The translations under genes and the position numbers were made by a program. The notes below the pieces were generated by a model. That model saw nothing but the letters and a program-made list of their open reading frames with translations. It had not been told where the DNA came from and made no database searches. Of a DNA stretch of 42,358 bases, positions 25,121 through 32,890 are shown piece after piece (the first letter of the stretch is position 1; every line of letters starts with the position of its first letter). The DNA is from an uncultured Bacteroidales bacterium (GTDB taxonomy: Bacteria > Bacteroidota > Bacteroidia > Bacteroidales > Paludibacteraceae), in contig CAKULK010000018.1 in NCBI GenBank assembly GCA_934667275.1, positions 1 through 42,358 on the forward strand. Direction: 5' to 3'.

Positions 25121-26644
25121 TTATTTCTCCCACCCGTCGAAGATTTCGGGACCATAGACATTGTTCTCGTCAGCATTGTGGAGCGGAGTCCAGATCTGCG
25201 CAAAGAACGGATTGTGCTTTGCCACTTTGTCCCAGTGCCACGGACGCGGGTTCGGTTCGTCCTTGTACGGCCACGGCATACACTCGGGGCACCAGTGCCC
25301 GCCGAGTAGTACCACGCGCGGCGAGGCGGTGAAACGGTGTCCTTCGGCACACTGCCATTCCAGCGGCGTGTCCCAGTCGCCTTGCGTCATCTCCGAGGAT
25401 AGACACTTGCCCCCGCGGAAAGCGGCAGCCTTTTGCATATCCTCGATAGTGAAGAGCGACATCGGTTTCTGTTCGTCGTAGCCGTGGTCGAGTGTGACAG
25501 CCTCTTCGCTGTTGTGGCTCAAGTCGATATGCTTCCAGTCGGGTATAGCCTTATAGGCTTCCATACTGCCGTAGTAGGCATGGATACGCGGCTCTACATT
25601 GTTTTTTATCCACCATTGCGTACCGTGCTCTTTCGAGTTCGCCATCACCCGCATCGCCAACTTCACGCAGTGCGGGAACAATTTGGCAATCTTGGTCTTC
25701 GACGCAAATTTGATAGCACCGGGTATGCTGTCTGCCTTTGCCATTTGGTGGAAATACTCGCGAATGGGTACGTTGGCGCGGAAATACAGGTAGTTCTCAA
25801 GCCGGTCGCCATCGGCATACCACATTCCGTGGAAATTACGGGTGGTGAACCACTTGGTGTCAAAAATCTGCTCGGGGCGCGGGCAACCCACAGCGTCCAG
25901 TATCAGACTCTCGAACTCGTAGTTGTTGATGCGGTACTCTTTGCCCGAACCGATATTGTAGTAGTTGTTCCAGAACTCGTCCGGCACCTCCTCGCGGCAC
26001 ACGCGCTCTAATAGTCGCCCGCTGTCCTCCACGGTCGCCCATTCCAGCACACCGCGGATAGGTACGTGGAACATAATCGGGTCGAAGTTCTTGAGAATGG
26101 CGGGATAGAGGATACCCGACTGGCGCAGGCTCACCCATTTGCGGATAGGCGAGTTGGTGATTATCCATTCGCCTGCCACCTTGGTCAGCCCGTAGTGGTC
26201 GTATGCCGATACGCAAATCGGGTCGCCGGTGCGCCCCCAGTGGAGCGGTTCGCGGCGGTCGCCCATCTGTGCCACACTGCCTATATAGACCACGCGCGGC
26301 TGCTTGTCGCCCTGTGCCAATACGGCATCGCGGATATATGTCGCCGCAGCGATGTTGGTCTTGCGGGTGGCGGTGGGACGGTAGTCGGCTTGCGGCGACA
26401 CCATTCCGCCCACGTGTAGCACGATGTCGCTGCCCGTAACGCCTTTCAGGACGTCATCGTAGTTGGTCAGGTCGCCCCACACAATCTCTATGCGGTCGGC
26501 AAGCGGTGCCAGGAGGGTTTTGTTTTTCGCGCTCGGACGCGCCAGAACGCGCAATGTATATCGCTCGGGGTAGCGCAGTATCTCTTGCATACCCGCATAC
26601 CCCATGGTGCCTGTAGCACCGGTCAAGAAGACTATCTGTTTCAT
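25121..26644 (-). CDS. NAD-dependent epimerase/dehydratase (SDR) with a C-terminal zinc-ribbon
   Basis: 507 residues. Residues 1-310 are an extended short-chain dehydrogenase: the nucleotide loop TGATGTMG (8-15), GDLT (57-60), GSVAQMG (122-128) and the catalytic Y151-x3-K155 (YGLTK). The substrate, probably a nucleotide sugar or similar, is not known. Residues 310-420 are unassigned. Residues about 430-457 read as a treble-clef/DUF4379-like zinc ribbon: W430-x-C432, G435-H436, then C452-P-E-C455. This ribbon type occurs in putative nucleic-acid-binding proteins, so its presence on a metabolic enzyme is unexpected. ATG 26644 (MKQIVFLTGATG) is chosen over a start 24 nt upstream because it gives the usual SDR start. 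It is monocistronic, with a promoter divergent from the next gene. Confidence 0.88.
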   Translation of the reverse strand: MKQIVFLTGATGTMGYAGMQEILRYPERYTLRVLARPSAKNKTLLAPLADRIEIVWGDLTNYDDVLKGVTGSDIVLHVGGMVSPQADYRPTATRKTNIAAATYIRDAVLAQGDKQPRVVYIGSVAQMGDRREPLHWGRTGDPICVSAYDHYGLTKVAGEWIITNSPIRKWVSLRQSGILYPAILKNFDPIMFHVPIRGVLEWATVEDSGRLLERVCREEVPDEFWNNYYNIGSGKEYRINNYEFESLILDAVGCPRPEQIFDTKWFTTRNFHGMWYADGDRLENYLYFRANVPIREYFHQMAKADSIPGAIKFASKTKIAKLFPHCVKLAMRVMANSKEHGTQWWIKNNVEPRIHAYYGSMEAYKAIPDWKHIDLSHNSEEAVTLDHGYDEQKPMSLFTIEDMQKAAAFRGGKCLSSEMTQGDWDTPLEWQCAEGHRFTASPRVVLLGGHWCPECMPWPYKDEPNPRPWHWDKVAKHNPFFAQIWTPLHNADENNVYGPEIFDGWEK

Positions 26645-26665
26645 GTATATATTTCGTTTTGCCGA

Positions 26666-26696
26666 CAAAATTACAACTTTTTAGGCAAATACACAA
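26666..26696 (-). promoter_or_regulatory. Promoter of the SDR/zinc-ribbon gene
   Basis: Minus-strand TTG (26696-26694), 20 nt, TAATTTTG (26673-26666), 21 nt before the ATG at 26644. Confidence 0.7.
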
Positions 26697-26728
26697 TATA
26701 TTTTTTAGAGTAAAAACACTTACTGAAC

Positions 26729-26759
26729 TTGCAAATACAAGTTTTTTGCAGTAACTTTG
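26729..26759 (+). promoter_or_regulatory. Promoter of the 2-hydroxyacid dehydrogenase - pepT run
   Basis: TTG (26729-26731), 20 nt, TAACTTTG (26752-26759). Only 8 nt separate the -7 box from the ATG at 26768, so the transcript would be nearly leaderless. Confidence 0.72.
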
Positions 26760-26767
26760 TCGCCGAT

Positions 26768-27679
26768 ATGCGTATTGCGTTTACCACACAACTGCCCCCC
26801 GAGGGTTTTGCCCGCCTTGGCGGACACACGTTGGGTGTGCCGCTTGCCGATGCGGACATCTTGGTCGCCACTTTCGACAAGTGTGTGCCGCGCGAGATGA
26901 TAGCGCAAACACCTCATCTTCAACTGATTGCGAACTTCGGCGCAGGCTTCAACAATATCGACCTCGATGCTTGCCGCGAGCGCGGCATTCGCGTCACCAA
27001 CACTCCCCAACCCGTCATCGAACCCACTGCCGAACTGGCTTTTGCCCTCATGCACGATGTGGCACGCCGCACCGCGGAGTTCGACCGGCGCCTGCGCAGC
27101 CATACCGCGGAGCCTTTTGGTGTGATGAACAATCTGAGCCATTCGCTCTACAGTAAAGTACTGGGAATCATCGGAATGGGTCGTATCGGGCAGGCGTTGG
27201 CACGCCGAGCCTTGGCAGCGGGAATGACCATCATCTACCACAACCGCCACCCGCTGTCCGCAGCCCTTGAGCAGCAATACCATGCCGCATACACGTCCCT
27301 TGACACGCTCTTGCAAGAGGCTGATTTCGTGAGTCTCAACCTCCCGTACACCCCGGAAACGCATCATCTGATAGGCGGGCGCGAACTGGCTATGATGAAG
27401 CCCACAGCCTACCTTGTCAATACCGCGCGGGGCGCGCACGTGTGCGAGGAAGCATTGGTCAAAGCCCTGCAAACCAACAGGATAGCCGGCGCGGCGTTGG
27501 ACGTATTCGAGTACGAGCCCCATATCGCCGATGCCCTGCTCCGTTTGGACAACGTGGTACTCTCTCCACACACGGGCACAGGCACGTGGGAAGGTCGCAT
27601 CGCGATGTGCGAGAACGTCTGCGACAACATCCTCGCCTTCTGTAACCATGAATTTAACAAAATGAACATAGTGCTATGA
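26768..27679 (+). CDS. D-isomer specific 2-hydroxyacid dehydrogenase
   Basis: 303 residues from ATG 26768. NAD(P)-dependent reduction of a 2-keto acid such as glyoxylate, hydroxypyruvate or pyruvate; the precise substrate cannot be told. Seen: the catalytic-domain motif NFGAGFNNIDLDACRERGI, the Rossmann GMGRIGQALARRA, VSLNLPYTPETHHLIG, VNTARGAHVCEEALV with the catalytic Arg, FEYEP with the Glu, and SPHTGTGT with the catalytic His. ATG 26768 gives MRIAFTTQLPPEGF, the family start; upstream residues in frame would include the promoter. The stop overlaps pepT by four bases (ATGA). Confidence 0.93.
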   Translation: MRIAFTTQLPPEGFARLGGHTLGVPLADADILVATFDKCVPREMIAQTPHLQLIANFGAGFNNIDLDACRERGIRVTNTPQPVIEPTAELAFALMHDVARRTAEFDRRLRSHTAEPFGVMNNLSHSLYSKVLGIIGMGRIGQALARRALAAGMTIIYHNRHPLSAALEQQYHAAYTSLDTLLQEADFVSLNLPYTPETHHLIGGRELAMMKPTAYLVNTARGAHVCEEALVKALQTNRIAGAALDVFEYEPHIADALLRLDNVVLSPHTGTGTWEGRIAMCENVCDNILAFCNHEFNKMNIVL

Positions 27680-28887
27680 ATATCACAGACAGATTTCTGA
27701 AGTATGTCAGTTTCTGCACCACTTCGGACGAAGAGACGAATATGACGCCCTCCACCCCGGGGCAGATGGAGTTCGCCGAGTACCTGAAGAACGAACTGCA
27801 AACCATTGGTATGCAGGAGGTAACGCTCGACAAGAACGGCTACCTGATGGCTACCTTGCCCGCCACTGTGGACGGCAAACCCACTATCGGCTTTATTGCC
27901 CACATGGACACATCGCCTGACGCCAGCGGCAAACACGTTCAGCCGCGCATCGTCAGGAACTACAACGGCGAGGACATACTCCTCAACGAAGAAGAGGTGA
28001 TTGTTCTCGAGACCTCCAAGTACCCCGAAATCCTCCGTTACAAAGGGCAGGACATCATCGTCACCAACGGCAAGACGCTCCTCGGCGCGGACGACAAAGC
28101 GGGTATCGCAGAGATTATCTCGGCTTGCGAATACCTCATACAGCACCCCGAAATCAAACACGGCAAGATACGGGTAGGCTTCACGCCCGACGAGGAAATC
28201 GGTCAGGGAGCCGACCACTTTGATGTCGCGAAGTTCGGTTGCGACTTTGCCTACACCATGGACGGCGGTACCATTGGCGAACTGGAGTTCGAGAACTTCA
28301 ATGCCGCAAGTTGCAAGATACATGTGCACGGCGTCAACGTACACCCGGGCTACGGCTACCACAAGATGCTCAACTCCATGCGCATCGCCTACCAGTTGGC
28401 TGTCATGCTGCCCCGCTGGGAGACCCCCGAGCACACGCAGGGGTATGAGGGCTTCTACCATTTGGTAGGTATGACCGGCACTGTGGAGGAGACCACCCTC
28501 AGTTACATCATCCGCGACCACGACCGCGCCCGTTTCGAGAGCCGCAAACGCGAGATGGAGCACCTCGTCCGCAAGGTAAACCGCGAGTACGGTGAGGGTA
28601 CGGCAGAGATAGAGTTGCGCGACCAGTACTATAACATGCGCGAAAAGGTGGAACCCGTGATGCACATCGTCACCCTTGTAGAGGAGGCGATGAAGGAAGT
28701 GGGTGTCACCCCGCATATCCAGCCTATCCGTGGCGGTACGGACGGCGCACGTCTGTCTTTCGAAGGACTCCCCTGCCCCAATATTTTCGCCGGCGGTGAG
28801 AACTTCCACAGCCGCTTCGAGTACCTCCCTATCCCCTCTATGGAGAAGGCTATGCAGGTGATTCTCAAGATTATAGAGAAAGCGTAA
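27676..28887 (+). CDS. pepT: Peptidase T (tripeptide aminopeptidase)
   Basis: 403-residue M20B zinc aminopeptidase that removes the N-terminal residue from tripeptides in the cytoplasm. Seen: FIAHMDTSPD with metal His and Asp, LLGADDKAGIAEI with the bridging Asp, FTPDEEIGQGAD with the catalytic Glu, YTMDGG, and ENFHSRFEYLPI with the last metal His. Length is normal. ATGA overlap with the dehydrogenase gene implies co-translation. Confidence 0.97.
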   Translation: MNITDRFLKYVSFCTTSDEETNMTPSTPGQMEFAEYLKNELQTIGMQEVTLDKNGYLMATLPATVDGKPTIGFIAHMDTSPDASGKHVQPRIVRNYNGEDILLNEEEVIVLETSKYPEILRYKGQDIIVTNGKTLLGADDKAGIAEIISACEYLIQHPEIKHGKIRVGFTPDEEIGQGADHFDVAKFGCDFAYTMDGGTIGELEFENFNAASCKIHVHGVNVHPGYGYHKMLNSMRIAYQLAVMLPRWETPEHTQGYEGFYHLVGMTGTVEETTLSYIIRDHDRARFESRKREMEHLVRKVNREYGEGTAEIELRDQYYNMREKVEPVMHIVTLVEEAMKEVGVTPHIQPIRGGTDGARLSFEGLPCPNIFAGGENFHSRFEYLPIPSMEKAMQVILKIIEKA

Positions 28888-28905
28888 CCTGTCCCTCGCG
28901 TCCTC

Positions 28906-29748
28906 ATGCCGCTGTCAGAACGTACATATTCCACCCCCTTGGGCGACATCCGCTATTGGATGAACGGATTTGTGGCGGAACGCCCTGCGTTGGTGTTCCT
29001 GCCTGGACTGACAGCCGACCACACCTTGTTTGATAAGCAGGTCGAGGCATTCGCCGGGGAGTACAATATCTTGGTTTGGGATGCGCCAGCCCATGGGCAG
29101 TCCCGTCCGTTCCCGTTGGCGTTCTCGCTCCGGCAGATAGCCCAATGGTTGCACGCCATTGTCGAGGAGAATTGCGACAAAGGCGCACCCCTGTTCCTTG
29201 TCGGGCAGTCTATGGGCGGGTACGTGGCGCAAGAGTATATGTATCTGTACCCGAAAGAAGTCGCAGGTGCCATTATCATAGACTCCGCCCCGGTGGAGCG
29301 TACTTACATCACTCGCGCCGAGTTGTGGCTGCTCAAGCATATCGGACCGGTCTATCGTCTGTATCCTTGGACGCAACTACAGCGTACAGCAGCACAAGGT
29401 TGTTCGACTACGGACTACGGCAGAACGCTGATGTTCAGTATGTTATCCACCTATACGCATAGTGAGTATTGTGCCCTTGCTGCATACGGCTATCGTATCT
29501 TGGCAGAGGCAATAGAGCAGCACACTACACCTGTTTCAGACTGTCCGATACTCCTTTTGGCAGGAGAACACGACCGTGCAGGTTCTTGTCTGCGCTACTG
29601 CCGCAACTGGTCTGAACGCCAACGCCTCCCCTTGGTCTATGTTCCCGCCGCCGGTCACAACTCCAACACCGACAATCCCGCCTTCGTCAACCGTCACATC
29701 CGCGAGTTTGTCGAAAAGACAATAACAACAAAGCATATAAACCATTAA
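28906..29748 (+). CDS. Alpha/beta hydrolase
   Basis: 280 residues of the alpha/beta-hydrolase fold. The oxyanion region is LPGLTAD, the nucleophile elbow is GQSMGG with Ser102, the acid lies in LLAGEHDRAG and the His in PAAGHNSNTDNP. The lid between about 140 and 200 is rich in Tyr and Thr. No signal peptide, so cytoplasmic. The substrate, an ester or amide, is unknown. It starts 18 nt after pepT and ends 11 nt before gcvT, thus probably the same transcript; a peptidase-like or lipase-like role is possible, but nothing decides it. Confidence 0.88.
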   Translation: MPLSERTYSTPLGDIRYWMNGFVAERPALVFLPGLTADHTLFDKQVEAFAGEYNILVWDAPAHGQSRPFPLAFSLRQIAQWLHAIVEENCDKGAPLFLVGQSMGGYVAQEYMYLYPKEVAGAIIIDSAPVERTYITRAELWLLKHIGPVYRLYPWTQLQRTAAQGCSTTDYGRTLMFSMLSTYTHSEYCALAAYGYRILAEAIEQHTTPVSDCPILLLAGEHDRAGSCLRYCRNWSERQRLPLVYVPAAGHNSNTDNPAFVNRHIREFVEKTITTKHINH

Positions 29749-29759
29749 ATTACAATACA

Positions 29760-30830
29760 ATGTTAAAGGAAACACCTTTCACAGCGACCCATATTGCGTT
29801 GGGTGCTAAGATGGCAGATTTTGCCGGGTTCAACATGCCTATCCAATATCCGACAGGCATCAATCAGGAACACATGATTGTCCGTACGGGCGTGGGCGTC
29901 TTTGACGTCAGCCACATGGGCGAATTCTGGGTAAAAGGCGAGCGCGCCCTTGACTTCCTCCAGTACATCACCACCAACGATGTATCGAAACTCGAAGCGG
30001 GCAAGGCGCAGTACACTTGCATGCCCAATGGCAAAGGCGGTATTGTGGACGACCTGATTATCTACAAGTACTCCACCACCAAATACCTGCTCGTTGTCAA
30101 TGCCGGCAATATCGACAAAGACTGGGCTTGGGTAAACCAGCAGAACACTTTCGGTGTGACTCTCGAGAACGCCAGCGACAAATACGGACAGTTGGCAGTA
30201 CAGGGTCCGAAGGCTACGGAGATGCTCCAACTGCTCACCGATGCCGACCTGAGTGCCATTCCGTACTACTCGTTCCGCGAATGGTCATTCGCAGGCGTAC
30301 CGGGCGTTATCCTCAGCAACACGGGTTACACGGGTGCCGGCGGCTTTGAGTTGTACTTCCCCAAAGAGAACGCCATGCAGATATGGAACGCTCTGTTCGA
30401 GGTCGGCAAAGACTTCGGATTGGCTCCTATCGGACTCGGCGCACGTGACAGTCTGCGTCTCGAGAAGTGGTACTGCCTCTACGGACACGACATCGACGAC
30501 ACCACCTCGCCATTGGAGGCAGGTCTCGGTTGGATTACGAAGTTTGATGCCAAGGACTTCATCGACAAGGACTTCCTTCTCAAACAGAAGGCCGAGGGAG
30601 TGAAGCGCAAATTAGTTCACTTCGAGTGCCAAGAGCGTGCCATTCCGCGTAACGGCTACGAGATTTGCGATGCCAATGGCAACCAGATAGGTCACGTAAC
30701 AAGCGGTATCATGCTGCCGAACACCAAAGTGGGCATCGGTATGGGCTATGTGCAGACCGCTTTCGCGAAGAAAGAGACTATCATCTACATCAAGATTCGC
30801 GAGAAACTGGTACCTGCCAAAATTGTGTAA
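29760..30830 (+). CDS. gcvT: Aminomethyltransferase (glycine cleavage system T protein)
   Basis: 356 residues. It releases ammonia from the aminomethyl group on lipoylated H protein and passes the one-carbon unit to tetrahydrofolate. Seen: FDVSHMGEFWVKG, LQYITTNDV, GKGGIVDDLIIYK with the catalytic Asp, NTGYTGAGGFELYFP, GARDSLRLEKWYCLYGHDID, and the C-terminal VTSGIMLPNTKVGIGMGYV. Length fits the family. gcvH and gcvP are not nearby in the window. The leader ATTAAATTACAATACA before the ATG has no Shine-Dalgarno. Confidence 0.97.
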   Translation: MLKETPFTATHIALGAKMADFAGFNMPIQYPTGINQEHMIVRTGVGVFDVSHMGEFWVKGERALDFLQYITTNDVSKLEAGKAQYTCMPNGKGGIVDDLIIYKYSTTKYLLVVNAGNIDKDWAWVNQQNTFGVTLENASDKYGQLAVQGPKATEMLQLLTDADLSAIPYYSFREWSFAGVPGVILSNTGYTGAGGFELYFPKENAMQIWNALFEVGKDFGLAPIGLGARDSLRLEKWYCLYGHDIDDTTSPLEAGLGWITKFDAKDFIDKDFLLKQKAEGVKRKLVHFECQERAIPRNGYEICDANGNQIGHVTSGIMLPNTKVGIGMGYVQTAFAKKETIIYIKIREKLVPAKIV

Positions 30831-30851
30831 CCCATTGACCATAATAAGAAT

Positions 30852-31253
30852 ATGAAAAAATTATTGGTATTCTTCCTGTGCGCCATCGCTACATTGGCGG
30901 GCTGCAAACCGCAAAATGGCAATGAGGCTGACGACTCCAATCTATGGGCTTCCATGGTGAAGAAGTACACCATGTTGGAGAACTTCCCGCCGTACGAGCA
31001 CGAGATGAAGAATGTGGTATATCTAAATTCGGGTTTCTCGGAGCAACTGCAGTTTGTGGATATGAACTGCCCCAAGTCGTACTACGACGACTACAAAGAA
31101 ACCGTTGCCAAAGCAGGTTTTACAACTACCTTGGAAGGTGAGGGAGACAGCATTGACTACGAACTGCAGAAAGGCGACAAGACCTACGTCGTTATCTTGA
31201 GTTATTCGGGTAGCACCTTGATGTGCCAATACGTTATCCACGACGCTAATTGA
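30852..31253 (+). CDS. Small lipoprotein of unknown function
   Basis: 133 residues with a clean lipoprotein leader (CAIATLAGC, Cys18). The body has YLNSGFSEQLQFVDMNCP, YDDYKETVAKAGFT and YVVILSYSGSTLMCQYVI, which suggests a small alpha/beta fold similar in length to DUF6591-like lipoproteins, but I am not certain. It begins 21 nt after gcvT and is followed by a strong terminator, so it ends this transcript. Position beside gcvT may be only incidental. Confidence 0.85.
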   Translation: MKKLLVFFLCAIATLAGCKPQNGNEADDSNLWASMVKKYTMLENFPPYEHEMKNVVYLNSGFSEQLQFVDMNCPKSYYDDYKETVAKAGFTTTLEGEGDSIDYELQKGDKTYVVILSYSGSTLMCQYVIHDAN

Positions 31254-31281
31254 CCTTCACCAATAAGCATACCCTAAAAAG

Positions 31282-31317
31282 AAAACTCCCTCGGCAGGAA
31301 AATGCCGAGGGAGTTTT
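31282..31317. terminator. Bidirectional terminator between the small lipoprotein and cobW-like genes
   Basis: A 15-bp perfect stem, AAAACTCCCTCGGCA (31282-31296) / TGCCGAGGGAGTTTT (31303-31317), with a 6-nt loop and A/T runs on both sides. It serves the converging genes ending at 31253 and 31342. Confidence 0.93.
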
Positions 31318-31341
31318 TTATTATTGTACCCAAACCTTGTT

Positions 31342-32538
31342 TCAGGCAAGACATTCGTCCAATTGGCGGATGATGTCGTCTTTGTCCATGTGCTGGCCGA
31401 TGAAGACAAGTTTCTGCATACGGTCGCCATAACGTTCGTCCCAGTCGCGGCGAAGGGTGGGATCCTGTGCCATCATCTGCATGAGTTCCTCCTTGGGCAT
31501 CGTGGCATAGAAAGCCCCTGCCTGCTTGAGGTTGAACTGCTTGCCTGACTGTTCGAAGACGTAGCACATGTCATACTCGTCATCGAAATAGCACATACCC
31601 TTGCAACGTATCACGCCCTTGGGCCAATGGCGCGCCACAAACTCGTCGAAACGATTGAGACTGAAGGGCTGACGACGGTAGTAAACAAAGGTGGAGATAC
31701 CGTATTCGAGTGCTTCGCCCTCCTCTTCGTTGTGGAAATGCTCGTGGTCATGGTCGTGATGATGGTGGTGATGCTCATCGTGGTCATCGTCGTCATCATC
31801 ATCCTCCACCGCGCCCTCTACGCCTGCAATCCATGCGGCAGAGCCTGCCACTTCGTCAAAGGAAAAGAGTTGGGTATCAAGGAGTTTGGAGAAAGGCACG
31901 TCGCAATAGTCGCAGTCGATTATCTCGGCTTTGGGTTGTATGGCGCGAATGACGGCACGGATATGGTTGAGTTCGTCCTTGGTCACCTCACTGGCTTTGT
32001 TGAGCAAAATGAGGTTACAGAACTCTATCTGCTGAATGACCAGCGAGGCAAGGTCATCCTCGCCAATGTTGGTCGCCTGCAAGTCCTTGCCCGAAGCGAA
32101 CTCGTCGCGCATACGGAGGGCATCCACAACGGTGATGATGCTGTCGAGGACAGGGACGGGTGCCGATGATTTCGCCACAATCTGCGGATAGGAGCAAAGT
32201 GTTTGGGCAATAGGTGCGGGTTCGCATATACCCGACGCCTCAATGACGATGTAGTCGTAGGCGCGTTGGGCGCAGAGGTCATGCAGTTGCTGCACGAGAT
32301 TCATCTTGAGCGTACAACAGATGCAACCGTTTTGCAAGGCGACGAGGTTGTCGTCCTGTGCAGACACCACCCCACCCTTCTGGATAAGGTCGGCATCAAT
32401 ATTCACTTCGCCTATGTCGTTGACAATCACTGCAAAGCGTATCCCTTTGCGATTGGTGAGGATTCGGTTGAGCAATGTGGTCTTGCCGCTACCCAGATAA
32501 CCCGTGAGTAGCAGGACGGGGATTGTTTGATTATCCAT
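31342..32538 (-). CDS. CobW/COG0523 family GTP-dependent metallochaperone with a His-rich stretch
   Basis: 398 residues. G3E GTPase fold: Walker A GYLGSGKTT (13-21), the metal-binding GCICC (71-75), ASGICEPAPI switch, and NKASEV (180-185), a GTP-specificity motif. Residues 245-274 are a run of Asp, His and Glu (seven Asp then six His in a row), typical of zinc- or nickel-handling members. The CobW C-terminal domain follows (FEQSGKQFNLKQAG). It likely moves zinc or another divalent metal to a target enzyme. No zinc-regulator site or L31/L36 paralogue adjoins it. No consensus promoter was found upstream; the spacer holds an 11-bp tandem array. Confidence 0.92.
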   Translation of the reverse strand: MDNQTIPVLLLTGYLGSGKTTLLNRILTNRKGIRFAVIVNDIGEVNIDADLIQKGGVVSAQDDNLVALQNGCICCTLKMNLVQQLHDLCAQRAYDYIVIEASGICEPAPIAQTLCSYPQIVAKSSAPVPVLDSIITVVDALRMRDEFASGKDLQATNIGEDDLASLVIQQIEFCNLILLNKASEVTKDELNHIRAVIRAIQPKAEIIDCDYCDVPFSKLLDTQLFSFDEVAGSAAWIAGVEGAVEDDDDDDDHDEHHHHHHDHDHEHFHNEEEGEALEYGISTFVYYRRQPFSLNRFDEFVARHWPKGVIRCKGMCYFDDEYDMCYVFEQSGKQFNLKQAGAFYATMPKEELMQMMAQDPTLRRDWDERYGDRMQKLVFIGQHMDKDDIIRQLDECLA

Positions 32539-32582
32539 ATATCTTTTCTTTTACCATAGTTGTATTTATATTCATTTACATG

Positions 32583-32626
32583 CTATCCTTTGCCTATCCA
32601 TTGCGCATCCATTGCGTATCCCTTGC
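32583..32626. repeat. 11-bp tandem repeat array (4 units)
   Basis: Four 11-bp units: CTATCCTTTGC, CTATCCATTGC, GCATCCATTGC, GTATCCCTTGC. It lies after the DUF2723 gene and before the CobW gene, both leftward. The remainder of this 350-nt spacer holds only a doubtful small ORF. Confidence 0.82.
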
Positions 32627-32890
32627 TGTTTGAAAGAGGAAAGACGCGGCTGGGACGTTTACATATTTATGCATTTGCAGGCGTAGCGTCTGTGGTGCTG
32701 CGCTGACAGACGCCAAGACAATTTGACACCTATGGATGCAACCGACGGGCAGTTCGCCCTTTGGAAAAGGGAACAAAAAGTGCGCCATACGCCCCTCCTT
32801 GGCAGGAAATATACAAAAAGACGCTCTGCCGCTGTCAGCAAAGCGATTCACTGACAACAACAGAGCGAAAAGAAACGGCAACAAGCGCAT
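32594..32890 (-). CDS. Doubtful small ORF coupled to the DUF2723 gene stop
   Basis: 98 codons starting with an ATG that shares one base with the preceding stop (TAATG). The first residues, MRLLPFLFALLLSVNRFADS, look like a signal peptide. After that, the sequence is low in secondary-structure pattern, rich in Cys, Arg and Phe, and its last codons run through the 11-bp tandem array. No homologue is recognised. It may be a chance frame; the overlap and leader are the only support. Confidence 0.25.
   Translation of the reverse strand: MRLLPFLFALLLSVNRFADSGRASFCIFPAKEGRMAHFLFPFPKGELPVGCIHRCQIVLASVSAAPQTLRLQMHKYVNVPAASFLFQTARDTQWMRNG

Noticed and set aside
26720..28809. Long minus-strand frames opposite the dehydrogenase and pepT genes
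   Set aside because: Both genes on the plus strand are certain and overlap by ATGA; the minus frames have no recognisable product.
31720..31810. CAT/CGT-rich short repeat in the CobW gene as a microsatellite
   Set aside because: It simply encodes the Asp/His/Glu metal-binding stretch expected in this protein family.
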